Notes: generated by a model not told the origin, from the sequence alone. DNA of 64,000 bases from Amycolatopsis sp. cg9 (GCF_041346945.1 NZ_CP166851.1:121873-185872); one strand, 5' to 3'; shown: positions 50,426 to 59,365, counted from the stretch's first letter. Translations and numbers: made by a program.

Positions 50426-50998
50426 TCAGGACACCCGGTGGGTCTGCTCGAATCCGCCGGGCTGGAAGGGGTCCTCGAGGCGGACGGTGACCGGCAGCCC
50501 GGACATGTGCGCTTCCGGGGTGATCAGCACGGTCGGGTGGCCGTCGGGGCCGGGGAACACCGCGACGGTGAGCCCGTCGGCGTCCAGGCAGTAGGTGAGC
50601 TCGGGGACGTCGGGGTCGGCGGGGTCGCCGTCCAGGACGCGCAGGGTGCCCAGCCGCAGCGAGACCGCTGCGGGTTCGGGGCCGGCGACGACGTCTTCGC
50701 TGATCACGAATCCGGCGTCGAGCGACATTCCGAAGGTGGGCGCGTCGGGGCCTCCGCTGCCGCCGTTGCCGCCGAAGTAGGCGAGGACGGCCTCGGCGTC
50801 GCTGAGCCCGTCGGGGCTGGCGGGGACGTCGTCGCGGTAGGTGATGCTGGACCAGTCGGCGCGGACGGCCGTGGCGAGCGCGGCCAGCGCGGCGGGGTAG
50901 CTGTGGTACAGGCTGATCTCGCTGTCGCGGCCGAACCGGTGCAGCACGTGAACGTGGGTTCCGACCGGCGCGGTGGGCGCTTCGGGCGTGGTGGACAT
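50426..50998 (-). CDS. Hypothetical protein
   Basis: A 190-residue acidic protein (MSTTPEAPTAPVGTHVHVLH...). The segment GRDSEISLYHSYPAALAALA looks conserved and is familiar from actinobacterial plasmid and phage proteins. The rest is beta-rich. No function known. Upstream lie a start-associated hairpin and the 59-bp tandem repeat. Confidence 0.6.
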   Translation of the reverse strand: MSTTPEAPTAPVGTHVHVLHRFGRDSEISLYHSYPAALAALATAVRADWSSITYRDDVPASPDGLSDAEAVLAYFGGNGGSGGPDAPTFGMSLDAGFVISEDVVAGPEPAAVSLRLGTLRVLDGDPADPDVPELTYCLDADGLTVAVFPGPDGHPTVLITPEAHMSGLPVTVRLEDPFQPGGFEQTHRVS

Positions 50999-51014
50999 GC
51001 GGATGCTCCTCGTC

Positions 51015-51057
51015 GCTCGGGGTGGGACCGCGGCGCGGGTGGTCAGCCCGGGGCGGT
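51015..51057 (-). repeat. Start-associated hairpin element 7 (variant)
   Basis: GCTCGGGGTG box at 51015-51024 and CCGCGGCGCGGG / CCCGGGGCGG stem around TGGTCAG, before the start at 50998. It merges into the tandem repeat. Confidence 0.5.
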
Positions 51058-51273
51058 GGCGCTGCGGGGAAGCTCTGGTCAGGACGCTGCGGCGGGGGTG
51101 GTCAGCCCGGGGCGGTGGCGCTGCGGGGAAGCTCTGGTCAGGACGCTGCGGCGGGGGTGGTCAGCCCGGGGCGGTGGCGCTGCGGGGAAGCTCTGGTCAG
51201 GACGCTGCGGCGGGGGTGGTCAGCCCGGGGCGGTGGCGCTGCGGGGAAGCTCTGGTCAGGACGCTGCGGCGGG
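51038..51273. repeat. Four perfect tandem copies of a 59-bp unit
   Basis: Units begin GGTGGTCAGCCCGGGG at 51038, 51097, 51156 and 51215 and are identical. Each contains the last five codons and stop of the gene at 51256 plus part of a start-associated hairpin, so the array arose by repeated copying of the gene-end junction. The identity implies a recent event. Confidence 0.9.
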
Positions 51274-51723
51274 GGCGACCCGCGGGGAGCCGTCGGCCTG
51301 GGCGCGGGCCTCGACGCCGGCGATGATCTCCGCGGCGATCACCGGCCAGGCGCGGCCGTAGCCGTAGTGCTGGGCGCCGGCGAGGACGTCGTCGGCGACG
51401 TTGAAGGCGAGGCCGCCGCAGATTCCGGCCCGGCAGGCGGCGACGAACTGGGCGGGGCCGTCGGCGTCGCCGTGGGCCTCGGTGAGGTAGTCGCGGACCG
51501 CGACCATGCCCAGCGCCGGGATGGTCTCGGGTTCGGTGTCGGGCAGCACGCGGGTGCGGCAGTTCTCGCACCGTTCGGCGCTGCCGGGGTTGTACCAGCC
51601 GCACCCGTGCAGGCGCAGCAGGCCGGCGCGGAGGGCGACGCCGCGGATCACCGTGTCCTCGCGGGCGGTTGACGCGCTGAGCAGGACGTCGAGCGTGGTC
51701 TTGGCGTCGGCGGGATCGGGCAT
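51256..51723 (-). CDS. Hypothetical zinc-finger-like protein
   Basis: A 155-residue protein (MPDPADAKTTLDVLLSASTA...) with a CGWYNPGSAERCENC rubredoxin/zinc-ribbon-like motif and a second CRAGIC pair. The C-terminal half is helical. Its final codons and stop lie in the last copy of the 59-bp tandem repeat. No function known. Confidence 0.6.
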   Translation of the reverse strand: MPDPADAKTTLDVLLSASTAREDTVIRGVALRAGLLRLHGCGWYNPGSAERCENCRTRVLPDTEPETIPALGMVAVRDYLTEAHGDADGPAQFVAACRAGICGGLAFNVADDVLAGAQHYGYGRAWPVIAAEIIAGVEARAQADGSPRVAPAAAS

Positions 51724-51752
51724 GGCGGCTCCTTCGGGGCGGTGGCGGGAGT

Positions 51753-51791
51753 GCGCTGGCCGGGACGTGGCTGGGGCGTCCCGGCCAGCGC
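51753..51791 (-). terminator. Perfect 15-bp hairpin
   Basis: GCGCTGGCCGGGACG and CGTCCCGGCCAGCGC around a 9-nt loop, between the DUF932 gene and the gene below. More GC inverted repeats follow to 51955. Confidence 0.75.
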
Positions 51792-51961
51792 GGTCTGCGG
51801 AGGCGACGTGGTCGCGGGTGGGTCGCTACGCTGCTGCGGTCGGGCCCTGGCGTCGGGTATCCGCTCGGTATCGGTGGCGACGCCGGGCCCGCCTGGCCGG
51901 TGGGTGCCCCTGGTCCGGGCACGCGCCCCTCGCGGGGCGCAGCCCACCGGCCTCCCTCAGC

Positions 51962-52963
51962 TCAGGCGGCGAGCAGGTCGTAGGCGGCCTGCTTGCGCTT
52001 GGCCACGTCTTCGCTGACCAGGACCCGGTTCGCGCGGACCTCGATGTTCTTGGCCGGGGCGAAGTGGTCCAGGTACTCGGTGACGGCCTGGAACGCCGCC
52101 CACCGGGTGCCGCGGATGTGGGCCTGGGTCTCGGCCGAGGTCCACAGGCCGGTGAGCAGGTCGTTGCGCCGGCGGGCGTTGTTCAGCGTCCGCGCCGAGG
52201 CGTTGGCCTTGACCGGCCACACCTCGCGGATCAGGTCGTCGAACTCGCGGTTGGTCATCTCGGTGCGGATCAGCTTCTTCGCCTCGGATTCGAAGGCGGT
52301 GCCGTAGTCGTAGAGCAGGCCGAGCTTGGAGCGGATCTCCTCGGTGTTGATCTCGGACTTGCTGGTGTGCCGGATCGACACGCAGGAGACGTGGTTGGCG
52401 ATGGCGACGGGCAGCTGGTTGGCGCAGAAGGGCCGGAACGGCACGATCATCACTCGGAACGCCGTCTCGCCGTCGTGGCTGTTGAACACCACCAGGTGCA
52501 GCTGGATGGCGTCGTGGCCGTCGACGTACATCGTGGTCGGCAGCTCGATGGTGACGAAGGTTTTGCGGCCGCCCTCGAGCTGGCCGGCGTAGCCGGTGCC
52601 GCGGGCGCCGGACTCGGCGACGAGGGTGTCCAGCACCGCGGCGCCGGCCTCGTTCTGGTGCACGCCGTACTTCGTGCCGACGGTGGACAGGTAGCGGGTG
52701 GCACCGGTGGCCGGGTCGGTGTAGACGAGCATCACCTTCTCGGGGTTGTCGATCGTGGTGACGCCGTCGCGGGAGATGTCGGAGCCCGACATCGGGACCT
52801 TGCGGATCCTCCAGCCGGCCAGGCCCGCGGTGACCAGCGCCTGCTGGGCGCTGCCGGTGCCGGTCACGTCGGTGCCCAGCTGGGCCCAGGCGCTGCGGCG
52901 GGACGGTTCGACGGGGGCGAGCAGGTTGGCCGGCCCGGCGATGAGGGTGCTGGCGTAGGACAT
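51962..52963 (-). CDS. DUF932 phage/plasmid-like protein
   Basis: A 333-residue DUF932 protein: AWAQLGTDVTGTGSAQQALV, GWRIRKVPMSG, a long beta-rich centre (GYAGQLEGGRKTFVTIELP) and FRPFCANQLPVAIANHVSCV, SIRHTSKSEINTEEIRSKL, which are family hallmarks. DUF932 proteins are widespread on plasmids and phages, with no proven function. A CTCGGTTTC box lies upstream without the hairpin; the second long-hairpin element follows it. Confidence 0.85.
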   Translation of the reverse strand: MSYASTLIAGPANLLAPVEPSRRSAWAQLGTDVTGTGSAQQALVTAGLAGWRIRKVPMSGSDISRDGVTTIDNPEKVMLVYTDPATGATRYLSTVGTKYGVHQNEAGAAVLDTLVAESGARGTGYAGQLEGGRKTFVTIELPTTMYVDGHDAIQLHLVVFNSHDGETAFRVMIVPFRPFCANQLPVAIANHVSCVSIRHTSKSEINTEEIRSKLGLLYDYGTAFESEAKKLIRTEMTNREFDDLIREVWPVKANASARTLNNARRRNDLLTGLWTSAETQAHIRGTRWAAFQAVTEYLDHFAPAKNIEVRANRVLVSEDVAKRKQAAYDLLAA

Positions 52964-53037
52964 GGCTTGTGTTGCCTCCACTCGGTTTCTGCCGTCCACC
53001 CGGACTCCGTTGGTCCCTTGTGGACAAGAAGGTGGTG

Positions 53038-53171
53038 CCGCCCCGGTCTCGGTGGGGCGCGCTCGGGTGGCGCCGTCGCCGGGGAAAGGGGTCAAGCCGG
53101 GCGCTTTTCCCGGCTTGACCCCGGCCCGGTGCCGGCGCACCGTGCGAGCGCCCCGCCGGGATCCGGGGCGG
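53038..53171. repeat. Long-hairpin element, copy B
   Basis: Core GGGGTCAAGCCGGG (53088-53101) and CCCGGCTTGACCCC (53109-53122) with a 7-nt loop; outer CCCCGG-TCTCGGTGGGGCGC and GAGCGCCCCGCCGGG arms. It lies in the gap before the gene ending at 53176. Confidence 0.8.
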
Positions 53172-53175
53172 CAGT

Positions 53176-53595
53176 TCAGCGCGCCGACCTCGCCGCGACC
53201 TGCACTCGTTCCAGGATTTGGTCGCCGCGGCGCTCGACGACGGTGCCGACGGGGAAGGCCGCGGCGATGCGGGCCATGTCGCGGGCGGCCTCTTCGGCCC
53301 AGCCGCGCACCTCGTCGGTGTCGGGCAGCCCGGCGCGGATCAGGCTGGCCTGGTGGGCCGCGACGTAGTCGGCGAAGGTCATCTGCCGTTCGACTACCTC
53401 GGCGGTGGTGGTGGCCTTGCGGGAATCCAGGCCGGTGAAGGAGCGGCAGCAGCCGCAGCCGCCGTCGGGCCTGCCGCGGTCGCGGTCGCAGGAGGAGGTG
53501 ATGTCGACCAGCTCGTCGGGCGAGCAGGCGAGGAAGTCGTTGCCACGCTGTTTCTGGGTGCGGGCGGTGGCGACGAGCACGGCGAGGGTGGGCAC
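53176..53595 (-). CDS. Hypothetical Cys-rich protein
   Basis: A 139-residue protein from GTG 53595 (AAGGAGCC upstream). It has a CDRDRGRPDGGCGCCRSF cluster and a helical C-terminus with RGWAEEAARDMARIAAAF. No family recognised. Confidence 0.55.
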   Translation of the reverse strand: MPTLAVLVATARTQKQRGNDFLACSPDELVDITSSCDRDRGRPDGGCGCCRSFTGLDSRKATTTAEVVERQMTFADYVAAHQASLIRAGLPDTDEVRGWAEEAARDMARIAAAFPVGTVVERRGDQILERVQVAARSAR

Positions 53596-53627
53596 GAGGG
53601 CTCCTTCGGTTGCAGGAAAGGGAAAAG

Positions 53628-53674
53628 CCGCCGCCCCTGGCTCCCGCGCGGGATGCGGGCGCCAGGGGCGGCGG
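53628..53674 (-). terminator. Perfect 14-bp hairpin
   Basis: CCGCCGCCCCTGGC and GCCAGGGGCGGCGG around 19 nt, past the stop of the gene at 53694. Confidence 0.7.
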
Positions 53675-53693
53675 AAAGGGGGGCGGTCTGCGG

Positions 53694-54677
53694 TCAGGTC
53701 ACGGGCCGGGCGGCGTCGGCGGAGACCGCGACGGCGACGGCGAAGATCTGGTCTCCGGGATCCGCGGACAGCTCGGCGAGGCCGCGGCTGCCGAACGGGG
53801 CGGTCGCCAGCGCGGCGTCACGGTTGGGGCCGGCGAAGAACAGCTCGATCTCGACGGGCGCGGCCGGAGGCTGCGGGTCCGCGCCGAGGCATTCGGCCAG
53901 GGCGAGGTCGCGGGGGTGCGCGAGTCGGCCGGTGACGTCCAGGCCGTGCTCGGTCTGGCTGTCGCGGTAGTCGAGGTAGTCCTCGATCAGCTCGCGGTTG
54001 TCGGCCAGGTACTCGCCAGCGAAGTAGTCCGGGTCCATCAGCAGCTCGTTGAGCTCGTCGACGGACACCGGGATCGCCACGGTGAGTTCCCAGTAGATGT
54101 CCTCGCTGGCCTGGATCTCCATCGGCACGGCGACGTCGTCGGCGCCGTCGCGGGCGGTGGCGGTGACCTGGAGCCGGGTCCGCGGGCGCGCGTCGGTGCC
54201 GTCCAGGGACCGGCAGGGCTGGTCGATCAGCCGCGGCATCGGGTACTCGGCGCTGGGCACCGGGTCGTGCAGCAGGTGGCTGGTGTAGTAGCGCAGCGAC
54301 TCGGGGCCGACCTTGGCCAGCGCGCCGGCGTCGCCGTGCAGGCACAGGTAGACCACCAGCTCGACCACGCGCATCGCCGGCAGCGCGGCGAACTCCGCCG
54401 CGTGCTCGGGGTCGACGTACGGGCTGGTGATCCAGTCGATGAGGGTGAGCGCGGTGGCGCGGATGCCGGGGGCGACGGCGGGCTGGTCGGGGTAGATCTC
54501 GCCGGTGAGGTCCCGGCGGGCCAGCGCGGACAGCGCCAGGTGGGCCGGGGTGCCGGTGTAGGTGACGCCGTAGGCGTCAGTGAACTGGTAGCCGGTGTCG
54601 GCGGTGACGCCGATCGCGGCGGCGACCTGGGCCGGGTCGATGTCCAGCCGGGGGTCGGCGATGGTGGTGACGGGCAT
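53694..54677 (-). CDS. Hypothetical protein
   Basis: A 327-residue acidic protein (MPVTTIADPRLDIDPAQVAA...) with an alternating alpha/beta pattern, RVVELVVYLCLHGDAGALAK, and a C-terminal beta-rich FFAGPNRDAALATAP. No family recognised. A 14-bp CGGCCCGCCGGCGC hairpin lies upstream at 54706-54739. Confidence 0.55.
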   Translation of the reverse strand: MPVTTIADPRLDIDPAQVAAAIGVTADTGYQFTDAYGVTYTGTPAHLALSALARRDLTGEIYPDQPAVAPGIRATALTLIDWITSPYVDPEHAAEFAALPAMRVVELVVYLCLHGDAGALAKVGPESLRYYTSHLLHDPVPSAEYPMPRLIDQPCRSLDGTDARPRTRLQVTATARDGADDVAVPMEIQASEDIYWELTVAIPVSVDELNELLMDPDYFAGEYLADNRELIEDYLDYRDSQTEHGLDVTGRLAHPRDLALAECLGADPQPPAAPVEIELFFAGPNRDAALATAPFGSRGLAELSADPGDQIFAVAVAVSADAARPVT

Positions 54678-54762
54678 GGCGGGGCTCCTTCGGGCAGCAC
54701 GACGCGGCCCGCCGGCGCGGGGTGCGCCGGCGGGCCGGAGGGCGGGGCGTGCGAGCTGGTGG

Positions 54763-55302
54763 TTATGCCTCGGTGGCGGGGTGGACGATGTGGGCGATCT
54801 GGTCGCCGGCGAGGTCGAACACCGAGGCCGAGGTCTCCTCGCCCAGGCCCCAGACCAGCGCGGCCAGGTAGGCGCGGGTGGGCTCCAGCGGCTGGTGGTG
54901 GCCGGTGCGCACGTGGATGACGAGGCTGGACTCGTCCAGCGACGGCGTGGTGAGCGCGCGGGCCAGCCAGGCGGGAACGCGCAGCGCCTGGGCGGCGGTC
55001 ACCTCGTCGGCGTCGATGTTGATGCCGAATTCGGCGAACCACGCGTCCAGCGCCTGGACGGTGTCGCCGCCTTCCCAGCTGCCGTCGCCGCGCTCGAGCC
55101 GCTTGAGCCGTCCGAACAGGGCGAGGACCACGGCGGCGGTGGCGAGGTCGTCGGCGCCGCGGGGTTCGGGCACCGCGGCGGTGGTGGCGGCACCCGCGTC
55201 GGCGGGCGGCGCTGGGGTGGCGTAGGCGTCGGCGAGCTGGTCGTAGATCGGGGTGCCGGGATCTCGTGCCGGCACGTGCCGATCGGGGTTGTCGCTGTTC
55301 AT
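54763..55302 (-). CDS. Hypothetical protein
   Basis: A 179-residue protein (MNSDNPDRHVPARDPGTPIY...). The N-terminus is Pro/Ala-rich, then a helical AAVVLALFGRLKRLERGDGS and DTVQALDAWFAEFGINIDAD look conserved. A start-associated hairpin lies upstream. No function known. Confidence 0.55.
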   Translation of the reverse strand: MNSDNPDRHVPARDPGTPIYDQLADAYATPAPPADAGAATTAAVPEPRGADDLATAAVVLALFGRLKRLERGDGSWEGGDTVQALDAWFAEFGINIDADEVTAAQALRVPAWLARALTTPSLDESSLVIHVRTGHHQPLEPTRAYLAALVWGLGEETSASVFDLAGDQIAHIVHPATEA

Positions 55303-55313
55303 CGGGCTTCTCC

Positions 55314-55380
55314 GCTCGGTTTCGCAGGTGGGCAGCGGAGGCCCGCGGCGGGGGTGGTCAGTCCCGTGGTGCCGCGGGCC
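55314..55380 (-). repeat. Start-associated hairpin element 8
   Basis: GCTCGGTTTC box at 55314-55323 and GGCCCGCGGC / GCCGCGGGCC stem at 55340-55380 with GGTGGTCAGTCCC in its loop, before the start at 55302. Confidence 0.6.
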
Positions 55381-55393
55381 TGACCGGGCTGCG

Positions 55394-55822
55394 TCAGGCG
55401 TGGTCGCCGGGTTCGGCGGGGGTGGCCAGGGTCAGCGGGATGTCGGGGCCGATCTCGGCGACCAGGCCGCGGGTGCGGGCGGCCTCGTCGAGCAGCGCTT
55501 CGAGCTCGGCGACGATGCCCTGCTTCTGCACGCAGCGGGATCCGAAGCCGTGGCTGAAGCCGGGGTATCCGTTGGCGCCGAAGACGGCGTCCTGCATCCA
55601 GCACTGCTCGCCGATCAGCCGCGACAGGAAGTAGGTGTTCGGCTCGGTGCGGCCGGGCAGGACGACGGCGAGCTGGGCGTCGAGCCCGACCATGGGGCCG
55701 AAGATGCCGGGCTCGGCCCGGCGTTCGACGCTGACGACGGTGGCGGTCACGGTCACCGGGGTGTCGCCGGCGAGCACGACTTCGCGGGCGGGGATGACGG
55801 GGGCGTTGCTGGTGCTGGGCAT
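55394..55822 (-). CDS. Hypothetical protein
   Basis: A 142-residue protein (MPSTSNAPVIPAREVVLAGD...) with a beta-rich first half (TVTATVVSVERRAEPGIFGP) and GFSHGFGSRCVQKQG. No family recognised. It follows the gene at 55882 by 60 bp. Confidence 0.55.
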   Translation of the reverse strand: MPSTSNAPVIPAREVVLAGDTPVTVTATVVSVERRAEPGIFGPMVGLDAQLAVVLPGRTEPNTYFLSRLIGEQCWMQDAVFGANGYPGFSHGFGSRCVQKQGIVAELEALLDEAARTRGLVAEIGPDIPLTLATPAEPGDHA

Positions 55823-55881
55823 GGTGAATCTCCACGTGGTTCGACGGTGGGGGCGTGGCCTGATCGCGCCGGTGGGGCTGG

Positions 55882-56535
55882 TCAGGCGGCGAGGGCGGCG
55901 AGCAGGGGCGGCAGTGCGGCGCGGGCCTGCGCGATCGCCTCGTCGAGCAGCGCGTACTCGTCGATGACCTCGGCCATCGCGGCGTCGGGGTCCTCGTCGG
56001 GGCTGAAGACGGTGGGGGTGCCGGCGTCGCCGAGCAGGACCCCGGCTTTGCGGACCTCGACCCGGACGTAGCGGGCTTCCAGCCGCCGGGCCGCGCGGGC
56101 GTCCTCGCGGGCTTGGCGTAGTGCGAGCTCGTGGGCCGGGCCGCGGGCGTAGCCGCGGCGGGTGAGGTCGGCGCGGCGCTGGGCGAGGGTGTAGCTGGGG
56201 CGGAAGTACTCGTAGCGGTTCTCGGCGGAGAGGTAGACGGGGATGGTGTCCTCGCCACGGGTGTCGCTGAACTCGCCCAGCCCGAACAGGTCGGGGTCCT
56301 CGTGGTACTCGGCGACCGCGGTGGCGGTGAAGCCAGCCAGCTCGGGCCGGTCGTCGAGCAGCAGGGTGATCGCCTCGCCGGGGCCGCCGCGGTAGGGCAG
56401 GGATCGGGTCGCGGAGGTGGTGGCGCAGCGGTAGGCGTGCGCGGCGGGCAGGCCGTCGCGGCGCAGCCGCAGGTAGCGGTGGGTCGTGTCCGTGCGCGGC
56501 GAGGTTGCCGGCGGCGTGGATGAGGGTGCGGGCAT
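55882..56535 (-). CDS. Hypothetical protein
   Basis: A 217-residue protein (MPAPSSTPPATSPRTDTTHR...). The centre holds YLRLRRDGLPAAHAYRCA and a basic helical LRQAREDARAARRLEARYVR. ATG 56535 follows GGGAGGACG. No family recognised. Confidence 0.55.
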   Translation of the reverse strand: MPAPSSTPPATSPRTDTTHRYLRLRRDGLPAAHAYRCATTSATRSLPYRGGPGEAITLLLDDRPELAGFTATAVAEYHEDPDLFGLGEFSDTRGEDTIPVYLSAENRYEYFRPSYTLAQRRADLTRRGYARGPAHELALRQAREDARAARRLEARYVRVEVRKAGVLLGDAGTPTVFSPDEDPDAAMAEVIDEYALLDEAIAQARAALPPLLAALAA

Positions 56536-56642
56536 GACGTCCTCCCTGGTCGTGAAACGGGTGAGGTGCCGGGAATGCGGGCGGCGAGGCGGCCCGCCTG
56601 GCCCCGCCGGCTTCCGGCCGGGCGGGGCGCCCCGCCGCCAGG

Positions 56643-57020
56643 TCAACTGGTGGGCTGGCTGGCCTCGCGGGCGAGTTCGGCGGCGCAGGGCGCCTGCTCG
56701 CGGGTGCCGTGATGGCGGGAGCCGACGCACCAGTGCAGGCCGGCGAACGTGACCCCGCCGGGCTGGTGGGCCAGCACGGCCAGGGCGCGGGCCAGGGCGG
56801 CGAACGCCGCGGCGGTGTGCTTGCCGCCGAACATCAGGTCGTCGCCGTGGGAGCCGATGGTGGTGGCGGCCTCGGCGGCCAGACGCTGCCGTTCGGTGGT
56901 GGTGAGGTGGCTAATCTCCTCCAGCGCGGTCAGCACCGCGACGGGCAGCATCGCTTCCAGCAGCGGGTGGTCTGCGAGCGGATCGTGGGCCGGGGGCATG
57001 CCGGTCCTTGGCCGGCTCAT
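56643..57020 (-). CDS. Hypothetical helical protein
   Basis: A 125-residue protein (MSRPRTGMPPAHDPLADHPL...), mostly helical, with MLPVAVLTALEEISHLTTTE and FAALARALAVLAHQPGG. Its ATG overlaps the stop of the GNAT gene by 4 bp. No family recognised. Confidence 0.55.
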   Translation of the reverse strand: MSRPRTGMPPAHDPLADHPLLEAMLPVAVLTALEEISHLTTTERQRLAAEAATTIGSHGDDLMFGGKHTAAAFAALARALAVLAHQPGGVTFAGLHWCVGSRHHGTREQAPCAAELAREASQPTS

Positions 57021-57418
57021 CGGGGCGCGGTCCGGCGCAGCACGCCGTCCGGTCCGGCGGGGACGAACCCGAAGCGGCCGTACCAGGCGGCAAGGGCCGC
57101 GGTGGGCGCGGCGAGGCCGATGGTGCGGCCGGGATGCAGGTCGAGCGCCAGGGTGAGCAGCCGGGTGCCGAGCCCGTTGCCGCGCAGGCCCGGGACGACG
57201 CGGATGGTGTCGATCCACACGCTGTCGTCGGCGCAGTCGATGAACAGCAGGAATCCCGCCTCGCGGTCGCCTTCGGCGAGGGCGATGCGTCCCTCGTTGT
57301 CCTGCTCGCGGTGGGGCGGGTCGAGGATCACCGTCCAGGTGCCGGTGGCCGCAGCGGCGGGTGTGATCCGGTCGGGGGCCGCAGGCGTGGCAGGGCGGGA
57401 CGCGACGAGCGTGGGCAT
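57017..57418 (-). CDS. GNAT acetyltransferase
   Basis: A 133-residue GNAT-fold protein. The acetyl-CoA loop is VVPGLRGNGLGTRLL, preceded by beta strands (AGFLLFIDCADDSVWIDTIR) and followed by WYGRFGFVP, the typical last strand. It transfers acetyl from acetyl-CoA to an unknown amine. It is short but complete. Coupled to the 56643 gene. Confidence 0.8.
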   Translation of the reverse strand: MPTLVASRPATPAAPDRITPAAAATGTWTVILDPPHREQDNEGRIALAEGDREAGFLLFIDCADDSVWIDTIRVVPGLRGNGLGTRLLTLALDLHPGRTIGLAAPTAALAAWYGRFGFVPAGPDGVLRRTAPR

Positions 57419-57543
57419 GGAGCGTCAGCTCCCTTCGTGCGTGAGGTGGATGTCGGCCCAGGTGCGGCGCAGGCCGCGCCGGCGTGGGGTCTGGCCGGGC
57501 GGCCCGCGCCGCGGGCGAGGCGGAACCGGGAACGGTGCGCAGG

Positions 57544-57774
57544 TCAGAAGGGCGCTATCCAGATCCGGGTGCCGGGGTGGTGCTCGTCGAGGTAGGGGCG
57601 GGACAGCTCGACGACGCGCTCGGCTTCGGTGCGGGTGAGGATCGCGGCGTGGACCTTGCGGTTGGTGGTGCCGCCGTCGGCGGTGGCGCGCAGCGCACGC
57701 GGCAGGTCGGGGAAGCGCACGAACACCGTGTAGCGGCGGTCGTCGCGCTGCTCCGGATCAGTAGCGCCGGGCAT
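57544..57774 (-). CDS. Small hypothetical protein
   Basis: A 76-residue protein (MPGATDPEQRDDRRYTVFVR...). ATG 57774 is preferred to GTG 57789 because GAGGAAG lies 8 bp before it. It overlaps the upstream gene by 17 bp. No family recognised. Confidence 0.5.
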   Translation of the reverse strand: MPGATDPEQRDDRRYTVFVRFPDLPRALRATADGGTTNRKVHAAILTRTEAERVVELSRPYLDEHHPGTRIWIAPF

Positions 57775-58267
57775 AAGCGGCTTCCTCACGAGCGCTCAGG
57801 TCTGCCTGGTCGAGGCCCTTGAGGTCGATGGCGCTGAAGTCGCCGAAGTGCTCCCAGCGGCCGTTGACGGGGTAGTAGGCGCGGACCTGGTCGCCGGCCA
57901 CGAGGTATAGCCACTCGATCCCGCCGCCGGCGTCCTCCTCGTCGAGGGTGCCGGTGCTGGGCTCGGGGTCCTGGTGGTCGGTGTAGTGGTAGCCGACGCC
58001 CGCGGTCGGCTGCACGTGGTCGGGGCGGTACTTGCTGCGGGTGGCGGCGTCGGCCGCCTCCGCGGTGGCCTCGCTCGCGGCGATGAAGGACCAGTCGTGC
58101 TCCAGGATCTTCGCGGCGAGCCGGTCCAGGTCGCCGTCGTGGTGCTCGTGCAGGGCCTCGCCGAGAGCGGGCAGCTGGTGGGTCGGGTAGCCGTCGCTGT
58201 GGCAGTAGCGGGCGCGGTAGGTGCGGCCGTCGGCGTCCAGGACGCCGATGAGGGATCGGGTGGACAC
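57758..58267 (-). CDS. Conserved phage/plasmid hypothetical protein
   Basis: A 169-residue protein whose start, MSTRSLIGVLDADGRTYRAR, then YCHSDGYPTHQLPAL, is a recognisable family widespread in actinobacterial phages and plasmids, of unknown function. The C-terminus is acidic. GTG 58267 is the start, and a start-associated hairpin lies upstream. Confidence 0.65.
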   Translation of the reverse strand: MSTRSLIGVLDADGRTYRARYCHSDGYPTHQLPALGEALHEHHDGDLDRLAAKILEHDWSFIAASEATAEAADAATRSKYRPDHVQPTAGVGYHYTDHQDPEPSTGTLDEEDAGGGIEWLYLVAGDQVRAYYPVNGRWEHFGDFSAIDLKGLDQADLSAREEAAYARRY

Positions 58268-58278
58268 GGGTTCTCCTT

Positions 58279-58333
58279 GCTCGGTGTGGCGGGGTGGCCG
58301 CGCGGGCTCGGGTGGTCGGCCCGGTCCGCGCGG
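58279..58333 (-). repeat. Start-associated hairpin element 9
   Basis: GCTCGGTGTG box at 58279-58288 and CCGCGCGGGCTCGGG with its near-complement around TGGTCGG, before the start at 58267. A further terminator (about 58347-58386) follows. Confidence 0.6.
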
Positions 58334-58393
58334 GGAAAGAAGGCCCGGCCGGCGCCGCCGGGGTTCGGGGCGGCGCCGACCGGGCGGGCCAGA

Positions 58394-59365
58394 TCAGATG
58401 TGGCAGTCGACGATCGCCAGCCACAGCTCGCCGGACAGGCCGTCGAGGTAGGTGTTGGCCTGCTCCAGGTAGGCGTTGGTCGAGTCGTGGGTCTTGTCGG
58501 ACAGCCCGAACCAGCCCATCCGGCCCTTCTCGATCCACTGGCCCTGGTGGGTGAGGGTGGCGTAGCCGGGGATGGCCTGGGCTCGCTCGAGTGCGACGTA
58601 CTCGTCGCGGTCGAGGTGGTCGAAGGTGTCCTCCGGCCCGTCCCACAGGAACTGCTTGTAGCCCGCGTGGGCGCGCAGCGCGGCGATGCGCGGCTGGGCG
58701 GCGTAGTCGGTGCGGGCCTGCTGGATGGTGTAGGTGCTGGCCGCCCAGGCGGCGTCGACGGCCTCCAGCTCCTTGCGGGAGCGGGCGAGGAAGTGGGTGT
58801 GCGCGTCCGGGTCGGAGGTCTTGAGCGCGTCGGCCGCGTCGATGTCGGCCAGGCCGAGGTCGGCCAGCACCGCGTCCAGGGCCTCCTTCTCCAGCTCCTG
58901 CTTGGGCCGGGGCGCGTCCTTCTCGGCGTTCTTCACGCGGTCGACGAACATCTGCCACGGCAGGTGCTGCGGGGTGCCGTGCACGACGGAGGCGTACTCG
59001 TTCCAGTCGTCGACGGCCTTGGTGGCCGCGGCCTCGCGCATCCCCTCCAGGTCCAGCGCCCTGATCCGCGCGAGGTCGCACCGGCCGGGCGTGGCCAGCT
59101 TGTTCTCGTTGGTCCAGGAGCGCTCGCCGCGGGCGTAGTCGCCGTCGGCGGCGTCGGTCCGCAGCTGGAGCTCATCGGACCAGCGGCCACCGATCTGGTA
59201 CCAGTCCCACTTGGCGTTCGGGTTGTACCACCAGGTCTCGCCGTCCTCGGTGCGCTGCGCGACCTCCAGGTTCTCGTCGAACGGGGCGAGCAGGGTGTTG
59301 ATGTTCTCGCGGGCGGCGTCGACGTCCTCGCCGGACACCGCGACGGTCACGCTGAAGTGCGACAT
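58394..59365 (-). CDS. Conserved phage/plasmid hypothetical protein
   Basis: A 323-residue protein. The first 65 residues (MSHFSVTVAVSGEDVDAARE, then LAPFDENLEV and NPNAKWDWYQIGGRW) match a widespread phage/plasmid family with the invariant KWDWYxxGGR motif and unknown function. The rest is helical. The start is supported by CTCCTT opposite (AAGGAG). A start-associated hairpin lies upstream. Confidence 0.7.
   Translation of the reverse strand: MSHFSVTVAVSGEDVDAARENINTLLAPFDENLEVAQRTEDGETWWYNPNAKWDWYQIGGRWSDELQLRTDAADGDYARGERSWTNENKLATPGRCDLARIRALDLEGMREAAATKAVDDWNEYASVVHGTPQHLPWQMFVDRVKNAEKDAPRPKQELEKEALDAVLADLGLADIDAADALKTSDPDAHTHFLARSRKELEAVDAAWAASTYTIQQARTDYAAQPRIAALRAHAGYKQFLWDGPEDTFDHLDRDEYVALERAQAIPGYATLTHQGQWIEKGRMGWFGLSDKTHDSTNAYLEQANTYLDGLSGELWLAIVDCHI

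Noticed and set aside
51038..51273. CRISPR-like array
   Set aside because: The four 59-bp units are identical with no unique spacers and include a gene's stop codon; it is a tandem duplication.
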